A stretch of 64,000 bases of DNA from BOG-932 sp965276835 (GTDB lineage Bacteria; Pseudomonadota; Alphaproteobacteria; BOG-932; Roseiterribacteraceae): assembly GCA_965276835.1 (NCBI GenBank), contig OZ255631.1, positions 5,828,001 through 5,892,000 of the forward strand, given 5' to 3'. Below, one piece after another: positions 1 to 8,037 of this stretch (position 1 is its first letter; each line of letters starts with the position of its first letter). The translations under genes and the position numbers were made by a program. The notes under the pieces are model-generated. The model had not been told where the DNA came from, searched no databases, and saw only the letters and a program-made list of their open reading frames with translations.

Positions 1-2
1 CC

Positions 3-245
3 AAGCGGCGCGAGTTACTGCTCAGCCTGATCGACCGCATGTCGCAGTCGGGCAAAATATTCGAGGGTGTGAACCGCACGCTGTGGCTGATGTCCGGCTT
101 TTATGAGCAGGCGGCGCGCACGGTTTCGGTGATGTCATACCTATCGGATAGTCCAACGGTGCTGAGCCTTGAGGACAAGGTCGGCAAAACGCCCCGCGCC
201 GGTGCCGAGGGATCTGCAAGAGCTCGGAAGGCGGCCGGCAGGTAG
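3..245 (+). CDS. 3' end of an unidentified gene
   Basis: An open frame enters from the left window edge (codons from base 3) and stops at 243-245, giving about 80 residues. The tail contains LWLMSGFYEQAARTVSVMSY and ends in an Ala/Arg-rich stretch. I do not recognise the family and no motif can be assigned from this end alone. It is on the same strand as the dehydrogenase remnant that follows, with about 200 bp between them, so it may belong to the same catabolic block. Bases 246-447 hold nothing I recognise. Confidence 0.4.
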   Translation, partial: KRRELLLSLIDRMSQSGKIFEGVNRTLWLMSGFYEQAARTVSVMSYLSDSPTVLSLEDKVGKTPRAGAEGSARARKAAGR

Positions 246-447
246 CTTCGGCTGAACAATTGCCGACAGTCACGACACCATGCGCTGCGATGCAAATTCA
301 CGATAAAAACTGCATGACAATTTAGCGGATAATCCGTAGCGTTTTTATTGCTTCGGAGGCGTCCCAACCCGTGTTCGACAGCCCGACGACCATTGCCGAC
401 AGCGCCCTACCGGGTGAGCGGTGCTGCACGTGACCGATACAGCGGGC

Positions 448-885
448 ATGGCGTTCTTCTCGCCGACGACGATCGCGCAGGCGGTAAAACTTCTCGCCGC
501 CCCAGAGTCGTACCGTTGTCTGGCCGGTGGCGGTCTAGTGGTGCCGGCCCTGCGCAGCGGCAGTTATCCGGTCGGACTGACCAGTCTTAAACGTATCGCC
601 GGCCTGCGCGGGATCGTGCGCCGGAGAAGCACGGTGCGGATAGGCGCGATGGTGACGCATGCCGACATCATGCAGGCCGAGATGCTAACCGGCGGCTCAT
701 CCATCATACGGCGCGCGGCGTCCGAGATTGCCAACCCGATCAGCCGGGGAATGACCACCATTGGCGGTACGCTCTGCCGGGCCGATCCCGGTGCCGACGC
801 TGTCGGCGTGCACATGCGGATATTGCCGATCACGCCTGAGCGGCTGTTGCCGGCTCTTATCAAGCGCACCTTGCCTGACGCCTGA
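448..885 (+). pseudogene. Truncated FAD-binding subunit of a molybdopterin (CoxM-type) dehydrogenase
   Basis: The frame reads like the medium, FAD-binding subunit of xanthine/CO-type dehydrogenases. It has an N-terminal AGGGLVVPALRSG segment (ADP-binding loop in this family), then NPISRGMTTIGGTLCRADPGAD, the conserved NPxxR-x-TIGGNLxxADPxAD flavin-contact signature. The family is normally about 270-300 residues; this one has about 145. Homology stops soon after the signature and jumps to a short unrelated-looking tail, so the distal FAD domain and C-terminal domain are lost. Neither the iron-sulfur nor the molybdopterin subunit is nearby. Start taken at ATG 448; a GTG lies at 421. Most likely a non-functional relic of a hydroxylase operon. 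Confidence 0.6.
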
Positions 886-899
886 CCTGGAGTTTTCCT

Positions 900-1578
900 A
901 TGCCTCTCGACGTCACGATTCCTGATTTCCAGTTCCTGACGGCCGGACAGCTGGCCGGCATGATCGATCCGACGCGGACGGCTCTATTCGTCATCGATAT
1001 CCAGCACGATTTCTGCGCGCCGGACGGTTTCTCGGGCAGGGTCGGCAGCGACATGTCGACCATGGAGCCGGCAATCGACGCGGTGCTCGAGATCATCCCG
1101 GCTGCCCGGACTCGTGCTGGGCAAGGCGGGACTCGTGCTGGTCTTCATGCGGGTGATCACACGTGACGAGACCGACCCTGCCGTACTGAAGCGGTTGATG
1201 GACCGGCGCGGCCGATCGGGCGGTCAGGCTCTGTGCCGGGCGGGGACGCAGGGCGCCGACTATTACCGGGTCGCGCCCCAGCCGGGGGACATCGAGATCG
1301 AGAAGATCCGGTTCGACAGCTTCGTAGAGACCGATCTGGATGAACTGCTGCGCGCCGCCGGCATCGATACGATCATCGTGACGGGCGTCAGCACCGACTG
1401 CTGCGTGGATTCGACGTCACGCACAGCCTTCCAGCGCGACTATGATGTCTTCGTCGTCGCCGATGCGTGCGCTGCGGGCAGCCCGCATCTGCACAACGGC
1501 GCGCTCTCGGCATTGGAAAAGAACGTGGCGCTGCTGGTCGAATCCGATGCGGTGGTGGAGGCGCTTTCGAGAGCTTAA
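900..1578 (+). pseudogene. Isochorismatase-like cysteine hydrolase, frameshifted
   Basis: Two frames together give one isochorismatase-fold hydrolase (amide or enol-ether hydrolysis). The first (900 onward) carries ALFVIDIQHDF with the catalytic Asp. The second (through 1578) carries IEKIRFDSF with the catalytic Lys region and VTGVSTDCCVDST with the nucleophilic Cys. The frame changes at about 1108-1120, where 13 extra bases copy GGACTCGTGCTGG found again at 1129-1141. Removing 13 bases restores AARKAGLVLVFMR. Without that insertion the protein would be about 221 residues, normal for the family. It starts 14 bp after the CoxM remnant. Either a pseudogene or an assembly error; the templated insertion favours a real mutation. 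Confidence 0.75.
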
Positions 1579-1614
1579 GCCAGCTCTAGACTAGCCCGCG
1601 CGAGGGAGGGCTTA

Positions 1615-2466
1615 TTAGAACGGCCGGTCGCCCTTGACCCACATGCGGAGGATTTCGCGGATATATTTGGTGTCGTCGAACAGGGTGCCGGTGTGGAGCG
1701 TGCAGCGATTATCCCACACCAGCACGTCGCCGACCTGCCATTTGTGGCGATAGACGAACTGATCTTGGGTCACGAACTCAGTCAATTCGTCGATCAGACG
1801 GAAGCTGTCTTGCTGGCTCCGGCCGACGAAACCGCGCGTCCCGCCGCTGACCCACAAAGCCTTTCGCCCGTCCGCCGGATGGGTGCGGATCAGGGGATGG
1901 ATCACGTCCGGGTTTGCGGCGAGCAGTTCGGGCGACAGAGTCTTGCCGCCATATTCCCGGCTCTCCGTCAGGTATTGGAAGGAATGGATCATCTCCAGAT
2001 CGTCGATCTTGGCGCGCATCTCGTCCGACAGCGCGGCATAGGCGGCGCATTGGTCGGCCAGCAGGGTGTCGCTGCCCTCTGGCGGCACGATCAACGAATA
2101 GAGCATAGTGCACATCACCGGCTCGGCCTTATATCCGTGGTCTGTGTGCCAGCCGATGCCGTCATTATGCGCCCCGACGGGCTTGCCGTCCTCGACACGG
2201 TTGGACAGGACATAGATCGGCGGATAGCTAGGCAGACAGAAATCCTGGCGCGTATGGCCCTCCAGCGGACCGAACGCCCTGCCGAAGGTGACGAACTGTT
2301 CCGGCGTCATCTTCTGGCCGCGTAGGACGATGGCGCCGCTACGGTGAAATTGGTCTACGACGGTGGCGCGGTCCTCGTCGGTGGCTATCCCGAGGTTCAC
2401 CCCGTGAATCTCCGCGCCAAAGCCAGGCTTCAGTTCGGTTGTGGTAAAACGGGAGGCGGCGTCCAT
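1615..2466 (-). CDS. TauD/TfdA-family 2-oxoglutarate-dependent dioxygenase
   Basis: A non-heme Fe(II)/2-oxoglutarate oxygenase of 283 residues, the usual size for TauD/TfdA. Metal and co-substrate residues are visible: WHTDHGY gives His107 and Asp109, WDNRCTLHTG gives His258, and YIREILR gives Arg270 for the 2-oxoglutarate carboxylate. The start is ATG 2466; a GTG one codon earlier is also possible. Its ATG overlaps the TGA of the 44-codon isochorismatase remnant upstream, which in turn overlaps the MFS gene, so the three form a coupled minus-strand operon. The family hydroxylates sulfonates, phenoxyacetates and other acids next to a heteroatom. The substrate cannot be read from sequence, but co-transcription with a transporter suggests an imported compound. 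Confidence 0.88.
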   Translation of the reverse strand: MDAASRFTTTELKPGFGAEIHGVNLGIATDEDRATVVDQFHRSGAIVLRGQKMTPEQFVTFGRAFGPLEGHTRQDFCLPSYPPIYVLSNRVEDGKPVGAHNDGIGWHTDHGYKAEPVMCTMLYSLIVPPEGSDTLLADQCAAYAALSDEMRAKIDDLEMIHSFQYLTESREYGGKTLSPELLAANPDVIHPLIRTHPADGRKALWVSGGTRGFVGRSQQDSFRLIDELTEFVTQDQFVYRHKWQVGDVLVWDNRCTLHTGTLFDDTKYIREILRMWVKGDRPF

Positions 2467-2600
2467 CACGCGACCTTCCTCTGCGTAGACCCCGCGACCA
2501 TACCGATCACGATCGCAGTGCGGCGCGGGTCGATCGCATCGACATTGTTCATGTTGTGGCCGCGCGCGACTGCCCAGTCGGGAAGATGGATCTTATGCAT
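2466..2600 (-). pseudogene. 44-codon N-terminal remnant of an isochorismatase-like hydrolase
   Basis: A short frame between the MFS and TauD genes starts MHKIHLPDWAVARG and continues DAIDPRRTAIVI, the usual N-terminus and first beta strand of cysteine hydrolases just before the catalytic Asp. It then runs into GMVAGSTQRKVA and stops, so the catalytic core has been deleted. The ATG (2600-2598) overlaps the end of the MFS gene by 8 bp, and its TGA overlaps the TauD ATG (TGATG). The stub may survive because it keeps translation coupled into TauD; that is inference. The catalytic Asp, Lys and Cys are all absent. Confidence 0.6.
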
Positions 2601-3861
2601 GATTGTGGATCGCAAACTTGTAAGGGCCGAAGCTCAGGATCGCCGCGCTGCTGTAGATCAGGATGCCGATGATCGTGTAGACGGCGGCATCGTAACGCCC
2701 GACCAGGTCGAACATGCCGTTGAGATAAAGCGGCGCCAGCGCGCCGAACAGCAGCGTGCCCGCATAGGCGATGCCTGAAATCGCGCCGAATTCCTTCAAC
2801 CCGAAATAGCGCGACAGCAGATAGGGCATGACAGTGTATTCGACGCCCGCGCCGACGCCGATCAGCATGCCGGCGAATAGCAGCATCGGCTCGCTATGAA
2901 CATGCAGCAGCATCCATAAGCCGATGGCGGCAATCAGGAACAGCGGGGCAATGATCCTGGGTGTGGACGTGTGGTCCGCCAGCCAGCCCATGCCGGGCTC
3001 GACGACGAGTGTGGTCAGCGCGAAGGCCTGGATCACCATGATCGCGCCGTTGAGCGGCACGCCGCGGTCGGTCAGGATCGGGACGATGGTCGAAAACATT
3101 GCCGTCATGCAGCCTGCGCCCAACGGCACGATGCTGAAAATCCACCAGAAACGCGCGGTCCGCATCGCCTCGCGATAGGTCGTTCCCTCCAGGGCTACAG
3201 GCTCCGCCAATGCACGTTGCCGCCGGAGCGGTGATTCGCGGAGGAACAGGAACAGGACGGTGAAACCACCGACCAGGGTCAACAGGCCGACCCCGATGAA
3301 ACCCGTCCGCCAGCCATAATGGGCCAGCAGCGTGGCGCCGATCATCGGGAACAGGATCGCGCCCGTGCTGTTGCCGACGCCGCCGCAGAACCCCATCCAC
3401 AGGCCGCGCGTTTTGTCGAACCATTCGGCGATCAGCTTCGCGAACACCATCGTACTGGGCATAGCGCCGACCGCGCCGGCGAAGATGAACGCCAGGTAGT
3501 AGATGAAGGGCTGCGCCGGCACCTGGGAGATCATCAGGATGGAAAGACCCAGCAACACGTTCCCGATCAGCGCGGTCCGTCGCGGTCCAATGCGGTCGGC
3601 CAGCCTGCCGGCGAAGGGATAGGCAATCGCATTACCGAGCGCGACAGCCGTCAGTGCGCCGGCAACCTCGGACCGGGGCCAGCCGAATTCGGCGGCGATG
3701 GGCTTCAGGAATACGCCCATGATCGCGACGATTGTCGGGGTGACGCAGAGGAAGCAGCCGAAGGTCGCGGCGAAGATCACGCCGATCGCGGCAGGGTTCG
3801 TGCGCGGGGTGCACGTAGTGGTGTCAGGGTCGTATGCGGCGATGGTCCCGTCTGTCGCCAT
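2593..3861 (-). CDS. MFS transporter, likely organic-acid type
   Basis: A 12-helix major facilitator of about 422 residues. The loop after helix 2 reads GRLADRIGPRRTALIG, the MFS motif A region. A central hydrophilic loop (FLRESPLRRQRALAEP) separates the two six-helix halves, and the second half has GWLADHTSTPR. ATG 3861 is chosen because it follows GGAG at a suitable distance and starts just before the first helix; the open frame extends about 47 codons further upstream with no family resemblance. It leads the minus-strand operon MFS - isochorismatase stub - TauD and diverges from the isochorismatase/Rieske operon. The oxalate/monocarboxylate-type MFS group is the nearest resemblance. The substrate is unknown, but uptake of the compound handled by the flanking oxygenases is likely. 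Confidence 0.85.
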   Translation of the reverse strand: MATDGTIAAYDPDTTTCTPRTNPAAIGVIFAATFGCFLCVTPTIVAIMGVFLKPIAAEFGWPRSEVAGALTAVALGNAIAYPFAGRLADRIGPRRTALIGNVLLGLSILMISQVPAQPFIYYLAFIFAGAVGAMPSTMVFAKLIAEWFDKTRGLWMGFCGGVGNSTGAILFPMIGATLLAHYGWRTGFIGVGLLTLVGGFTVLFLFLRESPLRRQRALAEPVALEGTTYREAMRTARFWWIFSIVPLGAGCMTAMFSTIVPILTDRGVPLNGAIMVIQAFALTTLVVEPGMGWLADHTSTPRIIAPLFLIAAIGLWMLLHVHSEPMLLFAGMLIGVGAGVEYTVMPYLLSRYFGLKEFGAISGIAYAGTLLFGALAPLYLNGMFDLVGRYDAAVYTIIGILIYSSAAILSFGPYKFAIHNHA

Positions 3862-4087
3862 CAGGCACGCTCCGCGGTTTGGAAAACAACAACCGTACCA
3901 GTGGTTTCTGTCATCGCGCGGTCTCCTGCCGGATGGTCGGAGGGCAAAAGGAGGACTGCCCCCTTCCGAATGCAGCGTTACACATTGCCTGACAATTCGC
4001 AAAGCAAATTACATGAAAAATTATATGGATGTCGTGCAGCGAATGTGCGATGTCGGGACGGTTGGATGCGTTGTGGAGCCGACCCAA
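3862..4087 (+). promoter_or_regulatory. Divergent intergenic region between MFS and isochorismatase operons
   Basis: About 225 bp separate two divergently oriented catabolic operons, so promoters for both should lie here. The AT-rich patch at about 3990-4030 is the likeliest core-promoter area. I cannot name -35 and -10 boxes with confidence, and I see no strong palindrome. The isochorismatase frame is open further left (ATGs at 4013 and 4025), so part of this stretch could be coding. Confidence 0.35.
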
Positions 4088-4744
4088 ATGCCGTACGTCG
4101 AGGCGCGCCCCAAACCCTTCTCTTTCGAACCTGCCTCGACGGCGCTGCTGGTCATCGACATGCAGCACGACTTCATGTCGCCCGGCGGCTGGGCCGATGC
4201 GATGGGGCTGGACCTGTCGCTGCTCGCGCCCACGGTTCCGGTCATCGCCGCGCTGCTCGACGCGTTCCGCACGGCCGGTGCGCCAGTCATCTTCACGCGC
4301 GAGGGTCATCGGCCGGATCTGTCCGACTTGCCACCGCACAAGCGCGGCCGCTTCGCGCCGTCGGTCGGGGATACCGGCCTACGCGGCCGCTACATGATCA
4401 CCGGCGAGCCGTGCAACGACATCATCCCCGAGCTTGCACCGCGCGCGGGTGAACTGGTGATCGACAAGCCGGGAGCCGGATCGTTCTACGCCACACTTCT
4501 GGATCATATTCTGAGATTGCGTGGGATCACGCATTTGGTGGTGACTGGGGTTACGACCGACGTCTGCGTCCATACCACCGTCCGGGAAGCGAACGATCGC
4601 GGATACCAATGCGTGCTGGTTGAGGACGCCACCGAGAGCTTCACGCCGGAATTCACCCAGGCGGTCATCGCCATGATGCGTGTCGGCGTGCCGGGCTGTT
4701 CCTGTTCTTCGGCGGCGCTGATCGACGCCATGAGCAAGGGTTGA
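4088..4744 (+). CDS. Isochorismatase-family cysteine hydrolase (RutB-like)
   Basis: A complete isochorismatase-fold hydrolase of 218 residues with the whole triad: Asp24 in LLVIDMQHDFM, Lys127 in VIDKPGAGSFY and nucleophile Cys160 in VTGVTTDVCVHTTV. The N-terminus (KPFSFEPASTALLVIDMQ) matches the RutB/biuret-hydrolase branch, which cleaves ureido or amide groups after ring opening. Start set at ATG 4088 because homology begins there; ATG 4013 or 4025 in the same frame would add 21-25 residues. The stop is 12 bp before the Rieske start, so the two are co-transcribed. With RutA-like flavin monooxygenases nearby, a role in opening and hydrolysing an N-containing ring is a reasonable inference. 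Confidence 0.88.
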   Translation: MPYVEARPKPFSFEPASTALLVIDMQHDFMSPGGWADAMGLDLSLLAPTVPVIAALLDAFRTAGAPVIFTREGHRPDLSDLPPHKRGRFAPSVGDTGLRGRYMITGEPCNDIIPELAPRAGELVIDKPGAGSFYATLLDHILRLRGITHLVVTGVTTDVCVHTTVREANDRGYQCVLVEDATESFTPEFTQAVIAMMRVGVPGCSCSSAALIDAMSKG

Positions 4745-4756
4745 GGAGGTTCGACG

Positions 4757-5920
4757 ATGGATCAGTTCGTGCGAGAGCAAGACGAAACCGCCCGCGCCGC
4801 CCTGGCCCGTTCCTTGGCTGAAGCGGAAGGCCTTCCCGGCTATTGCTACGGGGCAGAATTCTATCAGATCGAACAGCGCAATCTGTTCCCGCGCGGCTGG
4901 TGCGCAGTCGCGGTCGGCGCGCGCGTTCCGGGTTCCGGCGACATGCTGCCGATCACTCTGGCGGGCTGGCCGCTCCTTCTGGTGCGACAGAGAGACGGCG
5001 CAATCTCCGTCTTCCACAATATGTGCCGGCACCGCGCGCTGCTGCTGGTGCCGGAACCCTGCAAGGATGAGAAGTCGATCCGCTGCCCCTGGCATGCCTG
5101 GCGCTATGGGCTTGACGGCTCGTTGCAGGCGACGCCTGAGATCGGCGGCGCCCGGATCGGCGAGGAGGCGGGGTTCGACAAGAGCGAGCTTGGTCTGGTG
5201 TCGGTCAGGAGCGGACGCTGGCTCGACTACGTCTTCGTCAATATCGACGGCAAGGCTCCCCCGTTCGAGGACTACATCGCGCCGCTCGCGAAGCTGCTCG
5301 CTAACTACCGGCTGGACGCGCTGACGCACATGCACAGCTTCAACGACGTCTATCAGGGCAACTGGAAGATCGTCACGGAATCCGGCATCGAGGATTACCA
5401 TCTGCCGTTCGGCCATCCGCAGCTGAACGCGCATCTGATGCGCAATTCGACGCCGGCTGTGGATTACCCGGTGTTCGGTATCGGCACCAACACCGGCGGT
5501 TTCGTAGCGGAGGAGGCGGAGCAGCGGGCGTGGAACGCGGAGCTGCTCGACCTTCCGCGCCATGACGAAACCGTTCCACGCATGCTCTATTCGCTGAACG
5601 TGTTCCCGACAGGCTCGATCGTGCTGACATCCGACCACCTGGCGCTGGGCGTCCATCTGCCGGACGGGCCGGACCGGACGAAGGTCACCGTCGATCTTTA
5701 CACACTCCCCGACGCGGCGACGACGCACAAATACGCCAAAGGACGCCAGCGGGTGAAAGAGGTGTGGGCCAGCGTCCTGCCGCAGGATGCCGCGTTCATC
5801 GAGGGCGCGATGGCGACCATGCAGTTCCGGGACGCAGCCGGCGTGAAGACCCGCTTCGCGCCCTATTGGGAGGCAGCGGTTCATGGTTTCCAACGCCACG
5901 TGCTTGAGGCCATCCGCTGA
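4757..5920 (+). CDS. Rieske [2Fe-2S] aromatic ring-hydroxylating oxygenase, alpha subunit (1)
   Basis: A terminal oxygenase alpha subunit of 387 residues. The Rieske cluster ligands are Cys90 and His92 (CRHR) and Cys110 and His113 (CPWHAW). The catalytic domain has GNWKIVTESGIEDYHLPFGH with iron ligands His215 and His220. Such enzymes add O2 to aromatic rings or demethylate using electrons from a ferredoxin and reductase. Neither partner is encoded in this window, nor is a beta subunit, which suggests an alpha-only homotrimer fed by proteins made elsewhere. A strong GAGGAGG site lies 7 bp before the ATG. It is the second gene of a two-gene operon with the isochorismatase-like hydrolase. Confidence 0.92.
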   Translation: MDQFVREQDETARAALARSLAEAEGLPGYCYGAEFYQIEQRNLFPRGWCAVAVGARVPGSGDMLPITLAGWPLLLVRQRDGAISVFHNMCRHRALLLVPEPCKDEKSIRCPWHAWRYGLDGSLQATPEIGGARIGEEAGFDKSELGLVSVRSGRWLDYVFVNIDGKAPPFEDYIAPLAKLLANYRLDALTHMHSFNDVYQGNWKIVTESGIEDYHLPFGHPQLNAHLMRNSTPAVDYPVFGIGTNTGGFVAEEAEQRAWNAELLDLPRHDETVPRMLYSLNVFPTGSIVLTSDHLALGVHLPDGPDRTKVTVDLYTLPDAATTHKYAKGRQRVKEVWASVLPQDAAFIEGAMATMQFRDAAGVKTRFAPYWEAAVHGFQRHVLEAIR

Positions 5921-5921
5921 T

Positions 5922-6291
5922 CTAGCCTCCCACATCGGCCAGTAGTGCATTGACGACCAGACTGTTCGGATCGCCCAGCTCTTCCAACATTTCAAAATGA
6001 TTACGGTCGGGCAGCATCGCCGATTGCCTCAGCAGCCCGGCATCCTTCACGGCGTTCGCAAACATCTGCGATTGCCGCTGGTGCGAAGACATCGATGATC
6101 TGTTCCGCCGCCGGCCCATACCGGGGCGGCCGCGGCAACATCCACGTGGCAACGCTGCGGCTGCGTGCCATGATCCGCGCCTGCACCGTTTCGGCAGTCG
6201 ACGCCCATGCGCCCTGATCGTAGGCGCGGTCGAGTTCCTCCTGCGTCATGCCGCCGAACATGATCGGCGCGCGCAGGTCGGCGGTTGTCAC
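5922..6291 (-). pseudogene. Alpha/beta hydrolase (arylformamidase-like) with internal deletion
   Basis: The N-terminal part starts at 6291 and reads MFGGMTQEELDRAYDQGAW, then YGPAAEQIIDVFAP, typical of kynurenine-formamidase-like alpha/beta hydrolases. At about 6080 the reading switches frame to QSQMFANAVKDAGL and LPDRNHFEMLEELGDP, the C-terminal catalytic His region of the same family (NHFxxLEEL). The middle, with the nucleophile serine and Asp, is gone; about 120 codons remain of about 270. The ATG overlaps the stop of the flavin monooxygenase upstream (ATGA), so it was once its operon partner. Convergent with the Rieske gene, which ends 1 bp away. Confidence 0.7.
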
Positions 6292-7406
6292 GCAGGCTCC
6301 CGCGCGATCGGTGCTCGCAAGCCCTTGGCGACCAGCCGGGGCAGAACCTCATCCCGGAACAGGGGAAAATCCCTCAGTGCGTTTACAAAGCCGATGGTCA
6401 GGCCAAAGAAGCCGGCCTTGGCGACCCGTTCGATATCGTTGGCCACTTCGTCCGGCGACCCGACCAGCGGATAGCCGCCGTGGCCCGCCGCGAACCGGAT
6501 TTTGAGGTCGTTGTAAAGCGCCGGCGGGAAGGATTTGGCATTCATCTGCAAGGCCGACATCAGTCGGTCGACGCCGACACGGTCGGCCATCTCCTCGGCG
6601 TAATAGCGATGGTAGTCCAGCGCTTCTTGCCGAGTTGGGCGGCAGACGACATAGGAACCGGTCATGACCTGCGCGGTGCGGCCGTGGCTTTTCGCCAGCG
6701 CCTTATGCGCTTCGATTTCCCCTACCGCCTGTTCAGGCTCCAGCAGGCTGGTGAACAGGATGTCGCTTTTGCGGGCGGCGAAATCGCGCCCCTGCGGCGA
6801 CGAACCCGCGTTCATCAGCGGGGGCAGCTCACCGCCGAAAGGTTTGGGGTTGCCGACTACGCCTTTCAGCTTGAAGAACCGTCCGTCCCAGTCGAATTCT
6901 TCTTGGGTCGTCCATATGCGAAGGATCACATTCAGCCATTCGTCACCCAGCGCGTAACGCTCGGTATGCTCGCTGGGCAGTTCCATGCCGAACAGCCGGT
7001 ATTCGTCGGCATTCCAGCCGCACACGACATTCAGCGCGAAACGGCCGCCACCGATAGCATCGAGCGAGGCGAATTGCTTGGCCGCCAGTACAGGGTGGGT
7101 GAAGGCAGTATGGACGGTGGTGAAGACGGTGATCTTCCTAGTGATCGCCAGCATCGCCGAAGACCAAGACACCGGATCGATCGAACTGCCCTGATAGTTG
7201 GTTGCCCCGCCATAACCACGATAGCGCGCGACGGGGATCAGGAAATCCAGATCCGCATCTTCCGCCATGCGGGCCAGTTCGGCATTGCAGGACCAGCTGC
7301 CGTCCCACCGGTTTTCGACCTGTGTCAGCCCAGAGCCGCCGGACGTGTTAGTGCCGAAGAAACCGAGCTTTATATAGGGCGACGGGGCAAGAAACGCGCG
7401 GGTCAT
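6288..7406 (-). CDS. LLM-class flavin-dependent monooxygenase, RutA/SfnG-like
   Basis: A luciferase-like TIM-barrel monooxygenase of about 372 residues using FMNH2 and O2. Family hallmarks: FLIPVARYRGYGG near the N-terminus, TVHTAFTHPVLAAKQFASLD, then GGGRFALNVVCGWNADEYRLFG, the LLM signature around the flavin pocket. In RutA this fold opens the uracil ring; in SfnG and SsuD relatives it splits C-S bonds. ATG 7406 is preferred, with AAAGG upstream; the frame also permits a TTG at 7421. It overlaps the alpha/beta hydrolase remnant at its 3' end and starts 91 bp from a perfect palindrome. With isochorismatase-like hydrolases in the cluster this recalls the rutA-rutB pairing. No flavin reductase is visible nearby. 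Confidence 0.88.
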   Translation of the reverse strand: MTRAFLAPSPYIKLGFFGTNTSGGSGLTQVENRWDGSWSCNAELARMAEDADLDFLIPVARYRGYGGATNYQGSSIDPVSWSSAMLAITRKITVFTTVHTAFTHPVLAAKQFASLDAIGGGRFALNVVCGWNADEYRLFGMELPSEHTERYALGDEWLNVILRIWTTQEEFDWDGRFFKLKGVVGNPKPFGGELPPLMNAGSSPQGRDFAARKSDILFTSLLEPEQAVGEIEAHKALAKSHGRTAQVMTGSYVVCRPTRQEALDYHRYYAEEMADRVGVDRLMSALQMNAKSFPPALYNDLKIRFAAGHGGYPLVGSPDEVANDIERVAKAGFFGLTIGFVNALRDFPLFRDEVLPRLVAKGLRAPIAREPA

Positions 7407-7496
7407 CGGCCTTTCCGTCAAACGATTTCAGGGGAATGGCTCTCGTGCATCGGTATCACCATCGCCCGTGGATCGGCCGAAATCTTGTTTTGCAGC

Positions 7497-7512
7497 GCAC
7501 AATCAATTGTGC
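7497..7512. promoter_or_regulatory. Perfect palindrome GCACAAT-CA-ATTGTGC, candidate operator
   Basis: Two 7-bp arms (7497-7503 and 7506-7512) separated by CA form a symmetrical site. It lies between the minus-strand RutA-like gene (start 7406) and the plus-strand MFS remnant (from about 7521). A 16-bp dyad between divergent genes is what a dimeric GntR, MarR or TetR repressor would bind. No regulator gene is present in the catabolic block, so the binding protein is unknown. Confidence 0.45.
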
Positions 7513-7520
7513 AAGATTGC

Positions 7521-8037
7521 ATGGAAATTTACCCGCTCGAGAGCCTTGCCGCACCGGATCTGGCAAAACTCGGTGCAAGTCCGCGCGCGGCTGCGATGCT
7601 GCTGGGCGTCGTCGCGTTCACAGCAGCGGCGGTCAAGGACTCTCGGGATCGATCGCCGAGAAGGTCTCGCCTGCACGGTTGGTTGCGGCGGGACTTGTGC
7701 TGCAGGGCATCGGCGACCTGCTGTTCATCTATGCGGGAACGACACCGGTTCAGCTTGCCGGTTCGCTGGCCTTCGGCATCGGCTGGGGACTGTACATTGT
7801 CGCCGGCACTGTCGGGGTTCTGATCTATTTCGGCCCAGGCGTCGGCTCGCGCGCCTTATCGGTCGTCTCTTTGCTGATCACCATCGGCGTCCTAGGGCCG
7901 ATCGCGGCCGGTGCGGTCCGCGACGCCCATGGCGCCTACACGCCGATCTTCCTTGGCTCGATTGCCACTCTTTTCGCGCTGGCCGTCCCGATTGCCGTCA
8001 TGCCGCGCCCCGCGGTCACGCCTAATCAAAAGGCCAG
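7521..8037 (+). pseudogene. MFS transporter remnant (C-terminal half)
   Basis: Only the second half of a major facilitator remains. From ATG 7521 the frame gives LAKLGASPRAAAMLLGVVAF, resembling the linker and helix 7. Around 7625-7640 the reading shifts frame into GSIAEKVSPARLVAAGLVLQ followed by four hydrophobic helices ending PIAVMPRPAVTP. Helices 1-6 are missing and the frameshift breaks the rest, so no transporter can be made. The tail overlaps the 3' end of the convergent NtaA-like gene by about 12 bp. Confidence 0.6.

Noticed and set aside
3319..4452. Plus-strand open frame of 377 codons over the MFS gene
   Set aside because: Charged, repetitive composition without motifs; the minus-strand MFS has clear helices and motif A.
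4379..5995. Minus-strand open frame of 538 codons
   Set aside because: It is the shadow of the Rieske and isochorismatase genes, which have full catalytic motifs; the antisense product is Arg/His/Gln-rich and featureless.
6285..7823. Plus-strand open frame of 512 codons
   Set aside because: It lies antisense to the RutA-like monooxygenase, shows no family motif, and arises from GC-rich codon bias on the other strand.
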